Assembly (NCBI GenBank): GCA_041621405.1
Contig: JBFKAV010000009.1
Span: 1-45,213, forward strand
Direction of reading: 5' to 3'
DNA: 45,213 bases
Source: JBFKAV01 sp041621405
GTDB lineage: Bacteria; Pseudomonadota; Alphaproteobacteria; Rhodobacterales; Rhodobacteraceae
Shown piece after piece: positions 23,681 through 32,300 of the stretch. The stretch's first letter is position 1, and each line of letters starts with the position of its first letter. The notes under the pieces were generated by a model. It saw only the letters and a list, made by a program, of their open reading frames with translations, was not told the origin of the DNA and searched no databases. Position numbers and translations under genes: made by a program.

Positions 23681-25159
23681 ATGAGCGGTTTCGCCGAGCT
23701 GATGGCGTTCCAGCGCGAGACCGAGGCGCTGGCCCAGGTGGCGGGTCGCCTCGGCTGGGACCAGGAGACGGTGATGCCGCGCGGCGCCGCGGATCAGCGC
23801 GGCGAGGAGATGGCGGCGATGGAGGCGGTGCTGCACGCCCGCCGCACCGACCCGCGCGTCGGGGACTGGCTGGCGTCCATCGACGAAGGCACACTCGACG
23901 CCGTGGACCGCGCCCAGCTCCGCCACATCCGCCGCCGCCACGAGCGCGCGAGCCGGGTGCCGGCGCGACTCGCCGCCGAGATCGCGCGGGTGACCTCGGT
24001 GACGCAGGGCATCTGGGCCGAGGCGCGGGCCAGGAATGACGTGGCGCATTTCCTGCCCCGCCTCGCCGAGGTCCTCCGCCTCAAGCGCGAGGAGGCGGCG
24101 CATCTGGCCCGCGGCGGCGACCTCTACGACGCGCTCCTCGACGACCACGAGCCCGGCGCGACCGGCGCCGAGATCGCCGCGATGTTCGCCGCGATGCGGC
24201 CGCGGCTCGTCGCCCTGCGCGAGGCGGTCCTCGGCTCGGGGCGGCGCCCCCGGAGGCTCGAGGCGCATTTCGACGGCGAGACGCAGCTCCGGCTGGCCGC
24301 CAAGCTCGCCGGCGTCTTCGGCTACGACTGGGCGATCGGACGGCTCGACCGCTCGGTGCATCCGTTCTCCTCGGGCTCGGGCACCGACTGCCGGATCACC
24401 ACGCGGGTGAGCGAGGAGGACCCGTTCAACTGCTTCTATTCGACGATCCACGAGGTCGGCCACGCCGCCTACGAGCAGGGGATCGACCGGGCCTACCTGC
24501 TGACGCCGCTCGGGGCAGGCGCCTCGATGGGGGTGCACGAGAGCCAGAGCCGGCTCTACGAGAACCAGCTCGGCCGCTCGCGCGCCTTCACCGGGTGGCT
24601 CTACGGCCAGATGCGCGAGGCGTTCGGGCCATTCGGCGTGGACGACGCCGAGGCGTTCTACGCCACGGTGAACCGCGTCACCCCGGGCTTCATCCGCACC
24701 GAGGCCGACGAGGTGCACTACAACCTGCACATTCTGATGCGCTTCGACCTCGAGCGCGCGCTGGTCTCGGGCGAGCTGGAGGTGGCCGAGCTCGAGGCGG
24801 CCTGGAACGCCCGATTCGAGGCCGATTTCGGGGTCCGGGTCGACATCCCCGCCCACGGAATGCTGCAGGACGTGCACTGGTCGGTCGGGCTCTTCGGCTA
24901 TTTCCCGACCTACAGCCTGGGCAACGTCTATGCCGGCTGCCTGCACGCCGCGCTCCGCCGCGATCTGCCTGGTCTCGACGACGCCCTCGCCCTGGGCGAC
25001 ACCCGGCTCGCGACGCAATGGCTGCGCGAGAAGCTGCAGCGCCACGGCGGGCTCCACGAGCCGCGCGAGACGATCGCGCTGGCCGTGGGCGAGGCGCCGG
25101 ATGTGGAGCCCCTGCTCGCCTATCTCGAAGCGAAGTTCGGCGCGCTCTACGGGCTCTGA
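23681..25159 (+). CDS. Carboxypeptidase of family M32 (Taq-type)
   Basis: This zinc metallocarboxypeptidase releases C-terminal amino acids from peptides, probably in the cytoplasm. In its 492 residues HEVGH (residues 257-261) is the zinc motif HEXXH. It is followed by GVHESQSRLYENQLGRS with the third ligand Glu, and RVTPGFIRTEADEVHYNLHILMRFDLE is the other conserved block. No signal peptide. The ATG lies three bases after the ctaA stop, so they are probably cotranscribed. The end overlaps the convergent oxidase gene by 13 bases. Confidence 0.94.
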   Translation: MSGFAELMAFQRETEALAQVAGRLGWDQETVMPRGAADQRGEEMAAMEAVLHARRTDPRVGDWLASIDEGTLDAVDRAQLRHIRRRHERASRVPARLAAEIARVTSVTQGIWAEARARNDVAHFLPRLAEVLRLKREEAAHLARGGDLYDALLDDHEPGATGAEIAAMFAAMRPRLVALREAVLGSGRRPRRLEAHFDGETQLRLAAKLAGVFGYDWAIGRLDRSVHPFSSGSGTDCRITTRVSEEDPFNCFYSTIHEVGHAAYEQGIDRAYLLTPLGAGASMGVHESQSRLYENQLGRSRAFTGWLYGQMREAFGPFGVDDAEAFYATVNRVTPGFIRTEADEVHYNLHILMRFDLERALVSGELEVAELEAAWNARFEADFGVRVDIPAHGMLQDVHWSVGLFGYFPTYSLGNVYAGCLHAALRRDLPGLDDALALGDTRLATQWLREKLQRHGGLHEPRETIALAVGEAPDVEPLLAYLEAKFGALYGL

Positions 25160-26499
25160 CCCGTTCGGATCGGCCCGTCCTTCCAGCCGTACCAGGCATA
25201 GGCGAGCCGCATCAGCGGCCGGCGGAAGGCTGGCAGCGGGAAGCGCCGGGGCGGGGTGGAGATGGGCGCGGGAAGTGCGAGGCGCTCGCCCGCCATCATC
25301 CTTCCAGCGAGATGCCCTGACCACGACGCGGCGGAAACGCCGCTTCCGTGCCAGCCGAAGGCGGCAAATAGGCCTTCGGCCCCCGGCACCGGCCCGGCGA
25401 AGGGGGTGAGCGCGCCGGTCAGGCAGACGAGGCCGGACCACTGCCGCTCGATCTCAACCGCCGCCCAGGCCGGGAACATCGCTGCGAAATCGACGCGGAT
25501 GGTGCGGGCCACCCGCCGGCTCTCGCCGGGCCGGAGCGAGAGCCCGCCGCGCATGCCGAAGAGGAAGCGCCCGTCGGGCAAGAGCCGGAAGTAGTGCAGC
25601 AGCCTGCGGCTGTCATGCGCCATGATCCGGCTGGTCCAGCCCTGCTCGGCCAGTTCCTCCGGCGAGAGCGGCCTTGTTGTGATGATCGAGGAGAGCGCCG
25701 GCAGCGTGCGCCCGGCGATCCAGGGCGGCAGGTCGTCGGAGGTGTAGCCGTTCGTCGCCACCAGCACGCGGCGTGCCCGGACCTCAGGCCCCGACGCGGT
25801 GGCGAGTCGCCAGCCGTCGCCCTCGGGCGCCATCGCCGTGACCGCGGTATCGCCATGGATCGCCGCGCCGGCCCGCTTGGCGGCTTCTGCAAGGCCGAGC
25901 ACGTATTTCATCGGATGAAGCGGAAAGCCCACCGGGTGCAGCGCCCCGCCGAATGCGGCCGGTGTCGCGAGGCCTGCGCCGGCAAGCTCCTCCCGCGTCA
26001 GGATCCGCGGCGCCTCCCCGTCGAGCCGTTTCTCGGCCTCGGCGGCCTGCCGAAGCACGGCGAAGGCCTCCGGCCTGTGGGCGAGGCAAAGCGAGCCCTC
26101 TGGGCCGGCCTCGGCATCGATCCCCCGGGCGGCGAGGGTATCGGCCACATGCGCCACCGCCTCGCGCTGGTAGCGGCGGAAGGCCACCGCCTCGTCGCGG
26201 CCGAAGCGGGCGGCGAGTTCGAGGTCGGAGAGCTTCGAGCCGCCCATCGAGCAGAAGCCGCCGTTTCGGCCCGAGGCACCCCATCCCGGCTGGCCGGCCT
26301 CCAGCACCGCCACCCTCACGCCCCGCTCGGCCAGGGCCAGCGCCGCCGAGAGCCCGGCATAGCCGGCCCCGATCACCGCGGCCTCGACTGCGACCGAGGC
26401 CTGCAGCGAAGGGCGGGGCGGGGCCGTCGCGGTGGCGCGCCAGTGGCTCTCGGGCCAGCTCGACGTGTCGTAGGCCTGCGGTTCGTAGACGCGGCGCAT
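25147..26499 (-). CDS. FAD-dependent oxidoreductase of the D-amino acid/gamma-glutamylputrescine oxidase (DAO) family
   Basis: The 450-residue flavoenzyme has the dinucleotide-binding motif AAVIGAGYAGLSAALALAERG near residues 38-58 and the adenine-ribose acidic residue in VAVLEAG. WGASGRNGGFCSMGG follows, a hallmark of the PuuB/OrdL subgroup. VRARRVLVATNGYTSDDLPPWIAG and FAAFGWHGSGVSAASWSGHLAGRMM complete the FAD site. Gene neighbourhood (divergent agmatinase-like gene 108 bases away) favours a polyamine or amine substrate. The start at 26499 (MRRVYEP) is the likeliest by family N-termini, although no good ribosome site precedes it. Confidence 0.88.
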   Translation of the reverse strand: MRRVYEPQAYDTSSWPESHWRATATAPPRPSLQASVAVEAAVIGAGYAGLSAALALAERGVRVAVLEAGQPGWGASGRNGGFCSMGGSKLSDLELAARFGRDEAVAFRRYQREAVAHVADTLAARGIDAEAGPEGSLCLAHRPEAFAVLRQAAEAEKRLDGEAPRILTREELAGAGLATPAAFGGALHPVGFPLHPMKYVLGLAEAAKRAGAAIHGDTAVTAMAPEGDGWRLATASGPEVRARRVLVATNGYTSDDLPPWIAGRTLPALSSIITTRPLSPEELAEQGWTSRIMAHDSRRLLHYFRLLPDGRFLFGMRGGLSLRPGESRRVARTIRVDFAAMFPAWAAVEIERQWSGLVCLTGALTPFAGPVPGAEGLFAAFGWHGSGVSAASWSGHLAGRMMAGERLALPAPISTPPRRFPLPAFRRPLMRLAYAWYGWKDGPIRTGQSP

Positions 26500-26607
26500 C
26501 GGGCGACAGGACGCCCAGGTCCGGCGGAAGTCAATCAGGCAGGCGAGGCCGGGCTTGCCAAGGGGCCGCCGGCGGGCGAGGGTCCGGCCGGACCGAGGGA
26601 GGCGAGG

Positions 26608-27576
26608 ATGGCGCTGGAAGACGCGAAAGAGCAGGTGGACCTGGCCTTCACCCGCGACGCCCGGCGCGGGCTCGCGCACGAGAACGCCTTCGGCGGCGCG
26701 ACGAGCTTCCTGCGCCGCCGCTACAGCAAGGACCTCGACGGCGTCGACCTCGCCGTCACCGGCATCCCCTTCGACCAGGCGGTGACCCACCGCCCGGGCG
26801 CCCGCTTCGGCCCGCGCGCGATCCGCGAGGCCTCGTGCCTGCAGCCCTTCGACCCGCCCTATGGCTGGGGCTTCGACCCGCTGTCGGACTTCGCCATCGT
26901 CGACTACGGCGACCTCGCCTTCGACTACGCCAAGACGGCCGAGTTTCCCTCCCGCGTCACCGAACACATCCGCGGCATCCTCGCCACCGGCCCCGGCACC
27001 GTCACGCTGGGCGGCGACCATTCGATCACCCTGCCGGTCCTCGACGCCTATGCCGAGAAGTTCGGCCCGCTCGCCGTGGTCCAGTTCGACGCCCATTCCG
27101 ACCTCTGGGCCGACGACGACGAGGGGCGCATCGACCACGGCACCTTCCTCTACAAGGCGGTGAAGCAGGGGATCGTCGATGCCGCCCGCTCGGTGCAGAT
27201 CGGCATCCGCACCGAGACGCCGGACTACCTCGGCGTGAGCGTGATCGACGCGCGCACGGTGCATGAAGGCGGCACGGCAGCCGCCGTGGCGCGGGCGAAG
27301 GAGATCGTTGGCAAGGGTCCGGCCTACGTGACCTTCGACATCGATGCGCTCGACCCCGCCTTCGCGCCGGGCACCGGCACCCCGGTCTGGGGCGGGCTGG
27401 CGTCCTGGCAGGCCGCCGCGATGCTGCGCGACCTGGCCGGCATCGACGTCGTCGGCGGCGATGTCGTGGAAGTGGCACCGGCCTACGACACGACCGGCGC
27501 CACGGCCGTGGCCGGGGCTCACGTGGCGATGGAGCTTCTCTGCCTATACTTCTGGAACAAAAGCCAAAAGAGCTGA
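26608..27576 (+). CDS. speB: Agmatinase (ureohydrolase family)
   Basis: This binuclear manganese enzyme hydrolyses agmatine to putrescine and urea; related ureohydrolases act on other guanidino compounds. The 322-residue product has the metal motifs LGGDHSITLP, VQFDAHSDLW and YVTFDIDALDPAFAPGTGTPVWGG in the correct order. The N-terminus GIPFDQAVTHRPGARFGPRAIREAS is agmatinase-like. The start at 26608 follows GGGAGGCGAGG. It pairs divergently with an amine oxidase, suggesting polyamine metabolism. Substrate assignment is by family resemblance, and guanidinobutyrase or guanidinopropionase remain possible. Confidence 0.85.
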   Translation: MALEDAKEQVDLAFTRDARRGLAHENAFGGATSFLRRRYSKDLDGVDLAVTGIPFDQAVTHRPGARFGPRAIREASCLQPFDPPYGWGFDPLSDFAIVDYGDLAFDYAKTAEFPSRVTEHIRGILATGPGTVTLGGDHSITLPVLDAYAEKFGPLAVVQFDAHSDLWADDDEGRIDHGTFLYKAVKQGIVDAARSVQIGIRTETPDYLGVSVIDARTVHEGGTAAAVARAKEIVGKGPAYVTFDIDALDPAFAPGTGTPVWGGLASWQAAAMLRDLAGIDVVGGDVVEVAPAYDTTGATAVAGAHVAMELLCLYFWNKSQKS

Positions 27577-27651
27577 GCGCAGCACCTCGGTCGCAGCCAG
27601 CCCACTCGCCGGGGGCTTGACCGCGGCCGCCCCGCGCGGAATACCGCGCCG

Positions 27652-28704
27652 ATGCTGCCCGAAGAGCGCCTCGACCAGATCGTGCACCGCTTCCAGTTCG
27701 TGGAGGCGAAGATGTCTTCGGCGAACCCGGCCGAGATCGCCGACCTGGGGCGCGAATATTCCGAGCTGAGGCCGGTGGTGGCGGGAATCGAGGCCTGGCG
27801 GCGCCTGAAGGCCGAGATCGCCGAGGCCGAAGCGATGCTCGCCGATCCCGAGATGCGCGCGCTGGCCGAGGAGGAGCTCCCGCGGCTGAAGGCGCGGCTG
27901 CCCGCGGCCGAACACGCGCTGAAGCTCGCGCTGCTGCCGAAGGACGCCGCCGACGCGCGGCCGGCGATCCTCGAGATCCGCCCCGGCACCGGCGGCGGGG
28001 AGGCGGCCTTGTTCGCCGGCGACCTTCTGCGCATGTACCAGCGCTACGCCGAGGCGAAGGGCTGGGGGTTCTCGCTGATCTCGCTCAGCGAGACCGAGCT
28101 CGGCGGGATCAAGGAGGCGACGGCGCGAATCGCCGGCGAGGGGGTCTTCGCGCGGATGAAGTTCGAATCGGGCGTCCACCGGGTGCAGCGGGTGCCCGAG
28201 ACCGAGGCGGGCGGGCGGATTCACACCTCGGCCGCGACCGTCGCGGTCCTGCCCGAGGCCGAGGAGGTGGAAATCGACATTCCCGCCGGCGACATCCGCA
28301 TCGACACGATGCGCGCCTCCGGCGCCGGCGGCCAGCACGTCAACAAGACCGAAAGCGCGGTAAGGATCACCCATTTGCCGAGCGGCATCGTGGTGACCTC
28401 GTCGGAGAAGTCGCAGCACCAGAACCGCGCCATCGCCATGGCGGTGCTGCGCGCGCGCCTCTTCGATCTCGAGCGGCAGGAGGCCCACGACGCCCGTGCC
28501 GCCGACCGTAAGGCGCAAGTCGGCACCGGCGACCGCTCGGAACGGATCCGCACCTACAACTTCCCGCAGGGCCGGGTCACCGACCATCGCATCAACCTCA
28601 CCCTCTACAACCTTGATAAGATTATTGCAGGCGACCTCGACGAGGTGATCGAGGCGCTCATTGCCGCCGACCAGGCGGCGAAGCTCGCCGAGATGGAGGC
28701 ATGA
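27652..28704 (+). CDS. prfA: Peptide chain release factor 1
   Basis: RF1 terminates translation at UAA and UAG. In its 350 residues the GGQ loop (GAGGQHVNKTESAVRITHLPSGIVV, about residues 224-248) is the methylated catalytic element. IRPGTGGGEAALFAGDLLRMYQRYAE precedes it, and SERIRTYNFPQGRVTDHRIN is a signature of the family. The ATG at 27652 has no obvious ribosome site. A possible promoter TTGACC (27617-27622), 17 bases, AATACC (27640-27645) would start transcription at about the ATG. prmC overlaps the end by four bases. Confidence 0.96.
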   Translation: MLPEERLDQIVHRFQFVEAKMSSANPAEIADLGREYSELRPVVAGIEAWRRLKAEIAEAEAMLADPEMRALAEEELPRLKARLPAAEHALKLALLPKDAADARPAILEIRPGTGGGEAALFAGDLLRMYQRYAEAKGWGFSLISLSETELGGIKEATARIAGEGVFARMKFESGVHRVQRVPETEAGGRIHTSAATVAVLPEAEEVEIDIPAGDIRIDTMRASGAGGQHVNKTESAVRITHLPSGIVVTSSEKSQHQNRAIAMAVLRARLFDLERQEAHDARAADRKAQVGTGDRSERIRTYNFPQGRVTDHRINLTLYNLDKIIAGDLDEVIEALIAADQAAKLAEMEA

Positions 28705-29531
28705 CCGGGGCGGAGGCGCTCCGCGACGCCGCCAGGCGCCTAGGGGCCGCCGGCGTGGAGGGCGCGGCGCGGGACGCGCGCTGGCTCCTGGCCCATGCGC
28801 TGGGGCTTTCGCCCGACGCGCTCGCCGCGCGGCTTTCCGAGCCGCTGGCACCGGCGGCGGAGGCCGCTTACGGCGCGGCGGTGGCCGCCCGCGAGGCGCG
28901 CCAGCCGGTCAGCCAGATCACCGGCCGCCGCGCCTTCTGGGGCCGTGATTTCCTGGTGACGCCCGATGTGCTCGATCCAAGGGCGGACACCGAGCTCCTC
29001 GTCGAGCTGGCGCTGGCGGAGCCCTTCCAGAGGGTGCTCGACCTCGGCACCGGCACAGGATGCATCCTGCTGTCGCTTCTGGCCGAGCGCCCGGCCGCGA
29101 GCGGCGTCGGCATCGACATCTCCGAGGCTGCGCTGGCGGTTGCGTGCGAGAACGCGGCGCGTCTCTGCCTTGCGGACCGGGCCGATCTGCGGCGCGCCGA
29201 CTGGTTCGAGGGGCTCGACGGGCGGTTCGACCTCATCGTCTCGAACCCGCCCTACATCGCGGCTGACGAGATGCCGGGCCTCGCCCCCGAAGTGCGTGAC
29301 TGGGAGCCGCACGGTGCCCTGACCGACGGGGGCGACGGGCTTTCGGCCTACCGCGCGATCGCCGCCGGCGCGCTGGCGCATCTCGCCTCCGGCGGACGAC
29401 TCGTCGTCGAGACCGGGGCGGAGCAGGGCAGGGCGGTCACCGCGATCTTCCGCGCGGCGGGGCTTGAAAAGCCGGCGACGCACACCGATCTTGAGGGCAG
29501 GCAGCGGGCGGTTTCGGCGCGAAAACCGTAG
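28701..29531 (+). CDS. prmC: Protein-(glutamine-N5) methyltransferase for release factors
   Basis: PrmC (HemK) methylates the Gln of the GGQ motif of release factors, matching its position directly after prfA with ATGA overlap. In its 276 residues the N-terminal helical domain (EGAARDARWLLAHALGLS) is followed by a SAM-binding VLDLGTGTGCILLSLL (about residues 112-127) and the catalytic NPPY at residues 182-185. VVETGAEQGRAV is present near the end. Normal length. Confidence 0.96.
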   Translation: MTGAEALRDAARRLGAAGVEGAARDARWLLAHALGLSPDALAARLSEPLAPAAEAAYGAAVAAREARQPVSQITGRRAFWGRDFLVTPDVLDPRADTELLVELALAEPFQRVLDLGTGTGCILLSLLAERPAASGVGIDISEAALAVACENAARLCLADRADLRRADWFEGLDGRFDLIVSNPPYIAADEMPGLAPEVRDWEPHGALTDGGDGLSAYRAIAAGALAHLASGGRLVVETGAEQGRAVTAIFRAAGLEKPATHTDLEGRQRAVSARKP

Positions 29532-29756
29532 CTTTTCCGTGCCAGAAATCCGAATTCGCCGCGCTTCCTCCGATTTTCCGCTTGTCTCCCGCGCGGAGCC
29601 ATGCTTAGGAATCGGGGCGCGAGAGGCGGGATGCGGCTTACGCATCTCCCTCGCTTGCAAGCCAAACACGGAACGGTCCGAGCGGAAGATTGCCGCGCCA
29701 AGGGGGCGCACCGCGAGACCCGGGCAATGCCCGAACAAGGCTGGACATCAGACCAT

Positions 29757-30356
29757 ATGAGATCATCCAAATCCCGATCGCGTTCGAAGTCGAGCCGTCA
29801 GCGCTCGCCCATGGGCAACATCGTCAACCGGGTCTTCGACAGTTCGGGGCCCGAGGGTAAGGTGCGCGGTACCCCGCAGCAGATTATCGACAAGTACCTC
29901 ACGCTCGCGCGTGATGCGCAGCTCGGCAACGACCGGGTCGCTGCCGAGAACTTCCAGCAGCACGCCGAGCACTACGCCCGGCTTCTGGGCGAGGCGCAGC
30001 GCGAGATCGAAGCGCAGCGGCAGCAGTCGAACAGCGGCGGCGGAGATCAGCGCGACGATCGCGAAGATCGCAACGACCGGCGTGATGACCGGCCCGAGGA
30101 GCGGCGCGACGACCGGCGCGAGGAGCGCCGCGAAGAGTGGAGCGAGCGCAAGCGCAAGCCCGAGACCGCCGAGGTGATCGAGACCGACACCGAGACCGAG
30201 GCCGGCGGGGGTCTGGTCGAGACCCCGGAGATGCATGGCCGGAAGCCGGACGGGCCCAAGGCCGCCGAGGACGAGCCGCGCCCGCGGCGCGGCCGCCGGC
30301 CGCGGGGCGAGAAGCCGCAGGAGCCGCCGTCGCCGCCGTCAGAGGCTGCCGAATAG
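29757..30356 (+). CDS. DUF4167 protein (basic, low-complexity)
   Basis: The 199-residue protein has a conserved N-terminal block, SSRQRSPMGNIVNRVFDSSGPEGKVRGTPQQIIDKYLTLARDAQ, typical of alphaproteobacterial DUF4167. It is followed by long charged low-complexity sequence of Asp/Arg and Glu/Arg repeats (about residues 97-135) and a basic, Pro-rich end. Such composition suits nucleic-acid binding or assembly roles, but the function is unknown. The start at 29757 (MRSSKSRSRSK) fits the family; an in-frame ATG at 29727 is the alternative. The 225 bases between prmC and this gene hold only GC-rich dyads and no gene I can support. Confidence 0.82.
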   Translation: MRSSKSRSRSKSSRQRSPMGNIVNRVFDSSGPEGKVRGTPQQIIDKYLTLARDAQLGNDRVAAENFQQHAEHYARLLGEAQREIEAQRQQSNSGGGDQRDDREDRNDRRDDRPEERRDDRREERREEWSERKRKPETAEVIETDTETEAGGGLVETPEMHGRKPDGPKAAEDEPRPRRGRRPRGEKPQEPPSPPSEAAE

Positions 30357-30359
30357 CGC

Positions 30360-31202
30360 TCAGGCCCGGGCCAGCTCCCGCGCCAGGGCCGCGAAGCCTT
30401 CCACCGATATCTCCTCGGCCCGCGCGGTGGGCGTGAGACCGGCCGCCGCGATCCGCGTCTCGATATCGGGGGCGAGGCCCCTGAGGCTCGCACGAAGCAT
30501 CTTGCGCCGCTGGTTGAACGCCGCCGCCACCACCTTCGACAGGAGCGCCGGGTCGGCCGGGTGGCGCGGCGCCGGGAGCGCCCGGATGTGGACCACCGCC
30601 GAGCTGACCTTTGGCGGCGGGGTGAAGGCCTCGGGCGGCAACGTCAGCACGATCCGCGCCTCCGAGCGCCACTGCACCAGTACCGCAAGCCGGCCATAGG
30701 TCTTGGAGCCGGGCGCGGCGACGATCCGCTCGGCCACCTCCTTCTGGAACATCAGCGTCAGGCTCTCCCAGAACGGCGGCCAGCGCGGTGGCGTGAGCCA
30801 GCGCACCAGGAGCTCGGTGCCGACGTTGTAGGGCAGGTTTGCCACCACCTTGACCGGCGGCGTCAGCAGCGCCGCGGCGTCGAGCTTGAGCGCGTCGGCG
30901 CTCAGCACCTCGAGTCGGCCCGGATAGGCGGCGGCGATCTCGTCGAGCGCCGGCAGGCAGCGCGCGTCCTTCTCGACCGCCAGCACGCGCCGCGCGCCTT
31001 CCGCCAGGAGCCCGCGGGTGAGCCCGCCGGGGCCGGGGCCGATCTCGAGCACGTCGGCCTGCGACAGGTCGCCCGCGAGGCGGGCGATCTTGGCGGTGAG
31101 GTTGAGGTCGAGGAGAAAATTCTGCCCCAGCGCCTTGCGTGCGACGAGCCCGTGGCGCGCGATCACCTCGCGCAGGGGGGGCAGCGCGTCAATCGCGGCC
31201 AT
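30360..31202 (-). CDS. rsmA: 16S rRNA dimethyladenosine transferase
   Basis: RsmA (KsgA) dimethylates two adenosines in the 3' hairpin of 16S rRNA during small-subunit maturation. In its 280 residues KALGQNFLLDLNLTAKIA (about residues 23-40) and VLEIGPGPGGLTRGLLAEGA form the SAM site. VVANLPYNVGTELLVRWL carries the NLPY catalytic motif. KVSSAVVHI and FNQRRKMLRASLRGL mark the C-terminal domain. It is the last gene of the lptF-to-rsmA cluster; 114 bases separate it from pdxA. Confidence 0.95.
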   Translation of the reverse strand: MAAIDALPPLREVIARHGLVARKALGQNFLLDLNLTAKIARLAGDLSQADVLEIGPGPGGLTRGLLAEGARRVLAVEKDARCLPALDEIAAAYPGRLEVLSADALKLDAAALLTPPVKVVANLPYNVGTELLVRWLTPPRWPPFWESLTLMFQKEVAERIVAAPGSKTYGRLAVLVQWRSEARIVLTLPPEAFTPPPKVSSAVVHIRALPAPRHPADPALLSKVVAAAFNQRRKMLRASLRGLAPDIETRIAAAGLTPTARAEEISVEGFAALARELARA

Positions 31203-31316
31203 GGCGGGGTACCCGGCGGCCGCCGGGGCGGGGGGTTGTCTGCCGCCCGTCGCGCTTCGCGCGACTCCCCCCGAGCGTATTTTCGCAACGGGGAAGCAGT
31301 GCGTGGGGGGAAAAGC

Positions 31317-32300
31317 TCATGCGCGCGCCCGGGTCTGGGCCATGTCTCGGGCGAGCTGCAGGGCGGCGATCAGGCTGGCCGGGTCGGCCTGGCCCCGGCC
31401 GGCGATGTCGAAGGCGGTGCCGTGATCGGGCGAGGTGCGGACGAAGGGCAGGCCGAGCGTCACGTTGACGGCGCCGGCGAAGTCGAGCGTCTTGATCGGG
31501 ATCAGCGCCTGGTCGTGGTACATCGCCACCGCTGCGTCGTAGCGGGCGCGGGCGGCCTCGTGGAACATGGTGTCGGCCGGGTGCGGGCCGCTGAGGGCTA
31601 GACCCTCGGCGCGGAGCGCCTCGAGCACCGGGACGATCACCTCGATCTCCTCGCGCCCCATGGCGCCGCCCTCGCCGGCATGCGGGTTGAGCCCGGCCAC
31701 CGCGATTCGTGGCGCGGCAAGGCCGAAGTCGCGATTGAGCGCGGCGTGGGTGATCCGGAGCGTCTCGGCGAGGCGCTCGGGGGTGAGCGCGGCAGGGACC
31801 TCGGCGAGCGGGATGTGAATCGTCGCCGGCACCACGCGCAGCAGCGGCGAGACCAGCATCATCGCCACTTGCCGAGCATCGGCGAGGTGGGCGAGGAATT
31901 CGGTGTGGCCGGGGAAGCCGAAGCCGGCGCCGTCGATCAGCGCCTTCTTGTGGATCGGCGCGGTGCAAAGCGCGGCGGCCTTCCCGGCGGCGACGAGGTC
32001 CACCCCGCGCCGGACCGCCTCGATCACGAGGGCGGCGTTCGCCGGGGCGGGGCGCCCCGGCTCGGCGGCGGCCGGGAACGCGAGCGGCAGGACCGGGAGC
32101 CCGCGCGCCGCGGCGACCTCGGCCTCGGCGGGGACGGTGATCTCGGCCACCGGCGTGCCCCCGGGCAGGTGGCGCGGGTCGCCGAGCCAGGCGAAGGGCA
32201 GCTCCTGCCCAAGCGCCGCCCAGGCCTTGGCGGCGATCTCGGGGCCGATCCCGGCGGGTTCGCCGCAGGTGAGCAGGATCGGGCCTGGCCCGGCGCTCAT
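31317..32300 (-). CDS. pdxA: 4-hydroxythreonine-4-phosphate dehydrogenase
   Basis: This NAD-dependent enzyme produces the three-carbon precursor for pyridoxal phosphate through the DXP-dependent route. The 327-residue product contains LTCGEPAGIGPEIAAKAW at the N-terminus, FGFPGHTEFLAHLA, GLNPHAGEGGAMGREE and MYHDQALIPIKTLDFAGAVNVTLGLPFVRTSPDHGTAFDIAG, the metal and substrate signature. The start overlaps the surA stop (ATGA), so they are coupled. Confidence 0.95.
   Translation of the reverse strand: MSAGPGPILLTCGEPAGIGPEIAAKAWAALGQELPFAWLGDPRHLPGGTPVAEITVPAEAEVAAARGLPVLPLAFPAAAEPGRPAPANAALVIEAVRRGVDLVAAGKAAALCTAPIHKKALIDGAGFGFPGHTEFLAHLADARQVAMMLVSPLLRVVPATIHIPLAEVPAALTPERLAETLRITHAALNRDFGLAAPRIAVAGLNPHAGEGGAMGREEIEVIVPVLEALRAEGLALSGPHPADTMFHEAARARYDAAVAMYHDQALIPIKTLDFAGAVNVTLGLPFVRTSPDHGTAFDIAGRGQADPASLIAALQLARDMAQTRARA

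Noticed and set aside
22430..25441. Long open frame opposite ctaA and the M32 carboxypeptidase
   Set aside because: It is an antisense shadow created by high GC content. Its translation is low-complexity Arg/Ala/Glu/His-rich without family motifs, and the plus-strand genes have clear motifs.
29532..29756. Small RNA gene in the gap between prmC and the DUF4167 gene
   Set aside because: Some dyads such as GATGCG/CGCATC are present, but there is no convincing promoter-terminator pair and no resemblance to 6S, SRP or other known RNAs that I could recognise.
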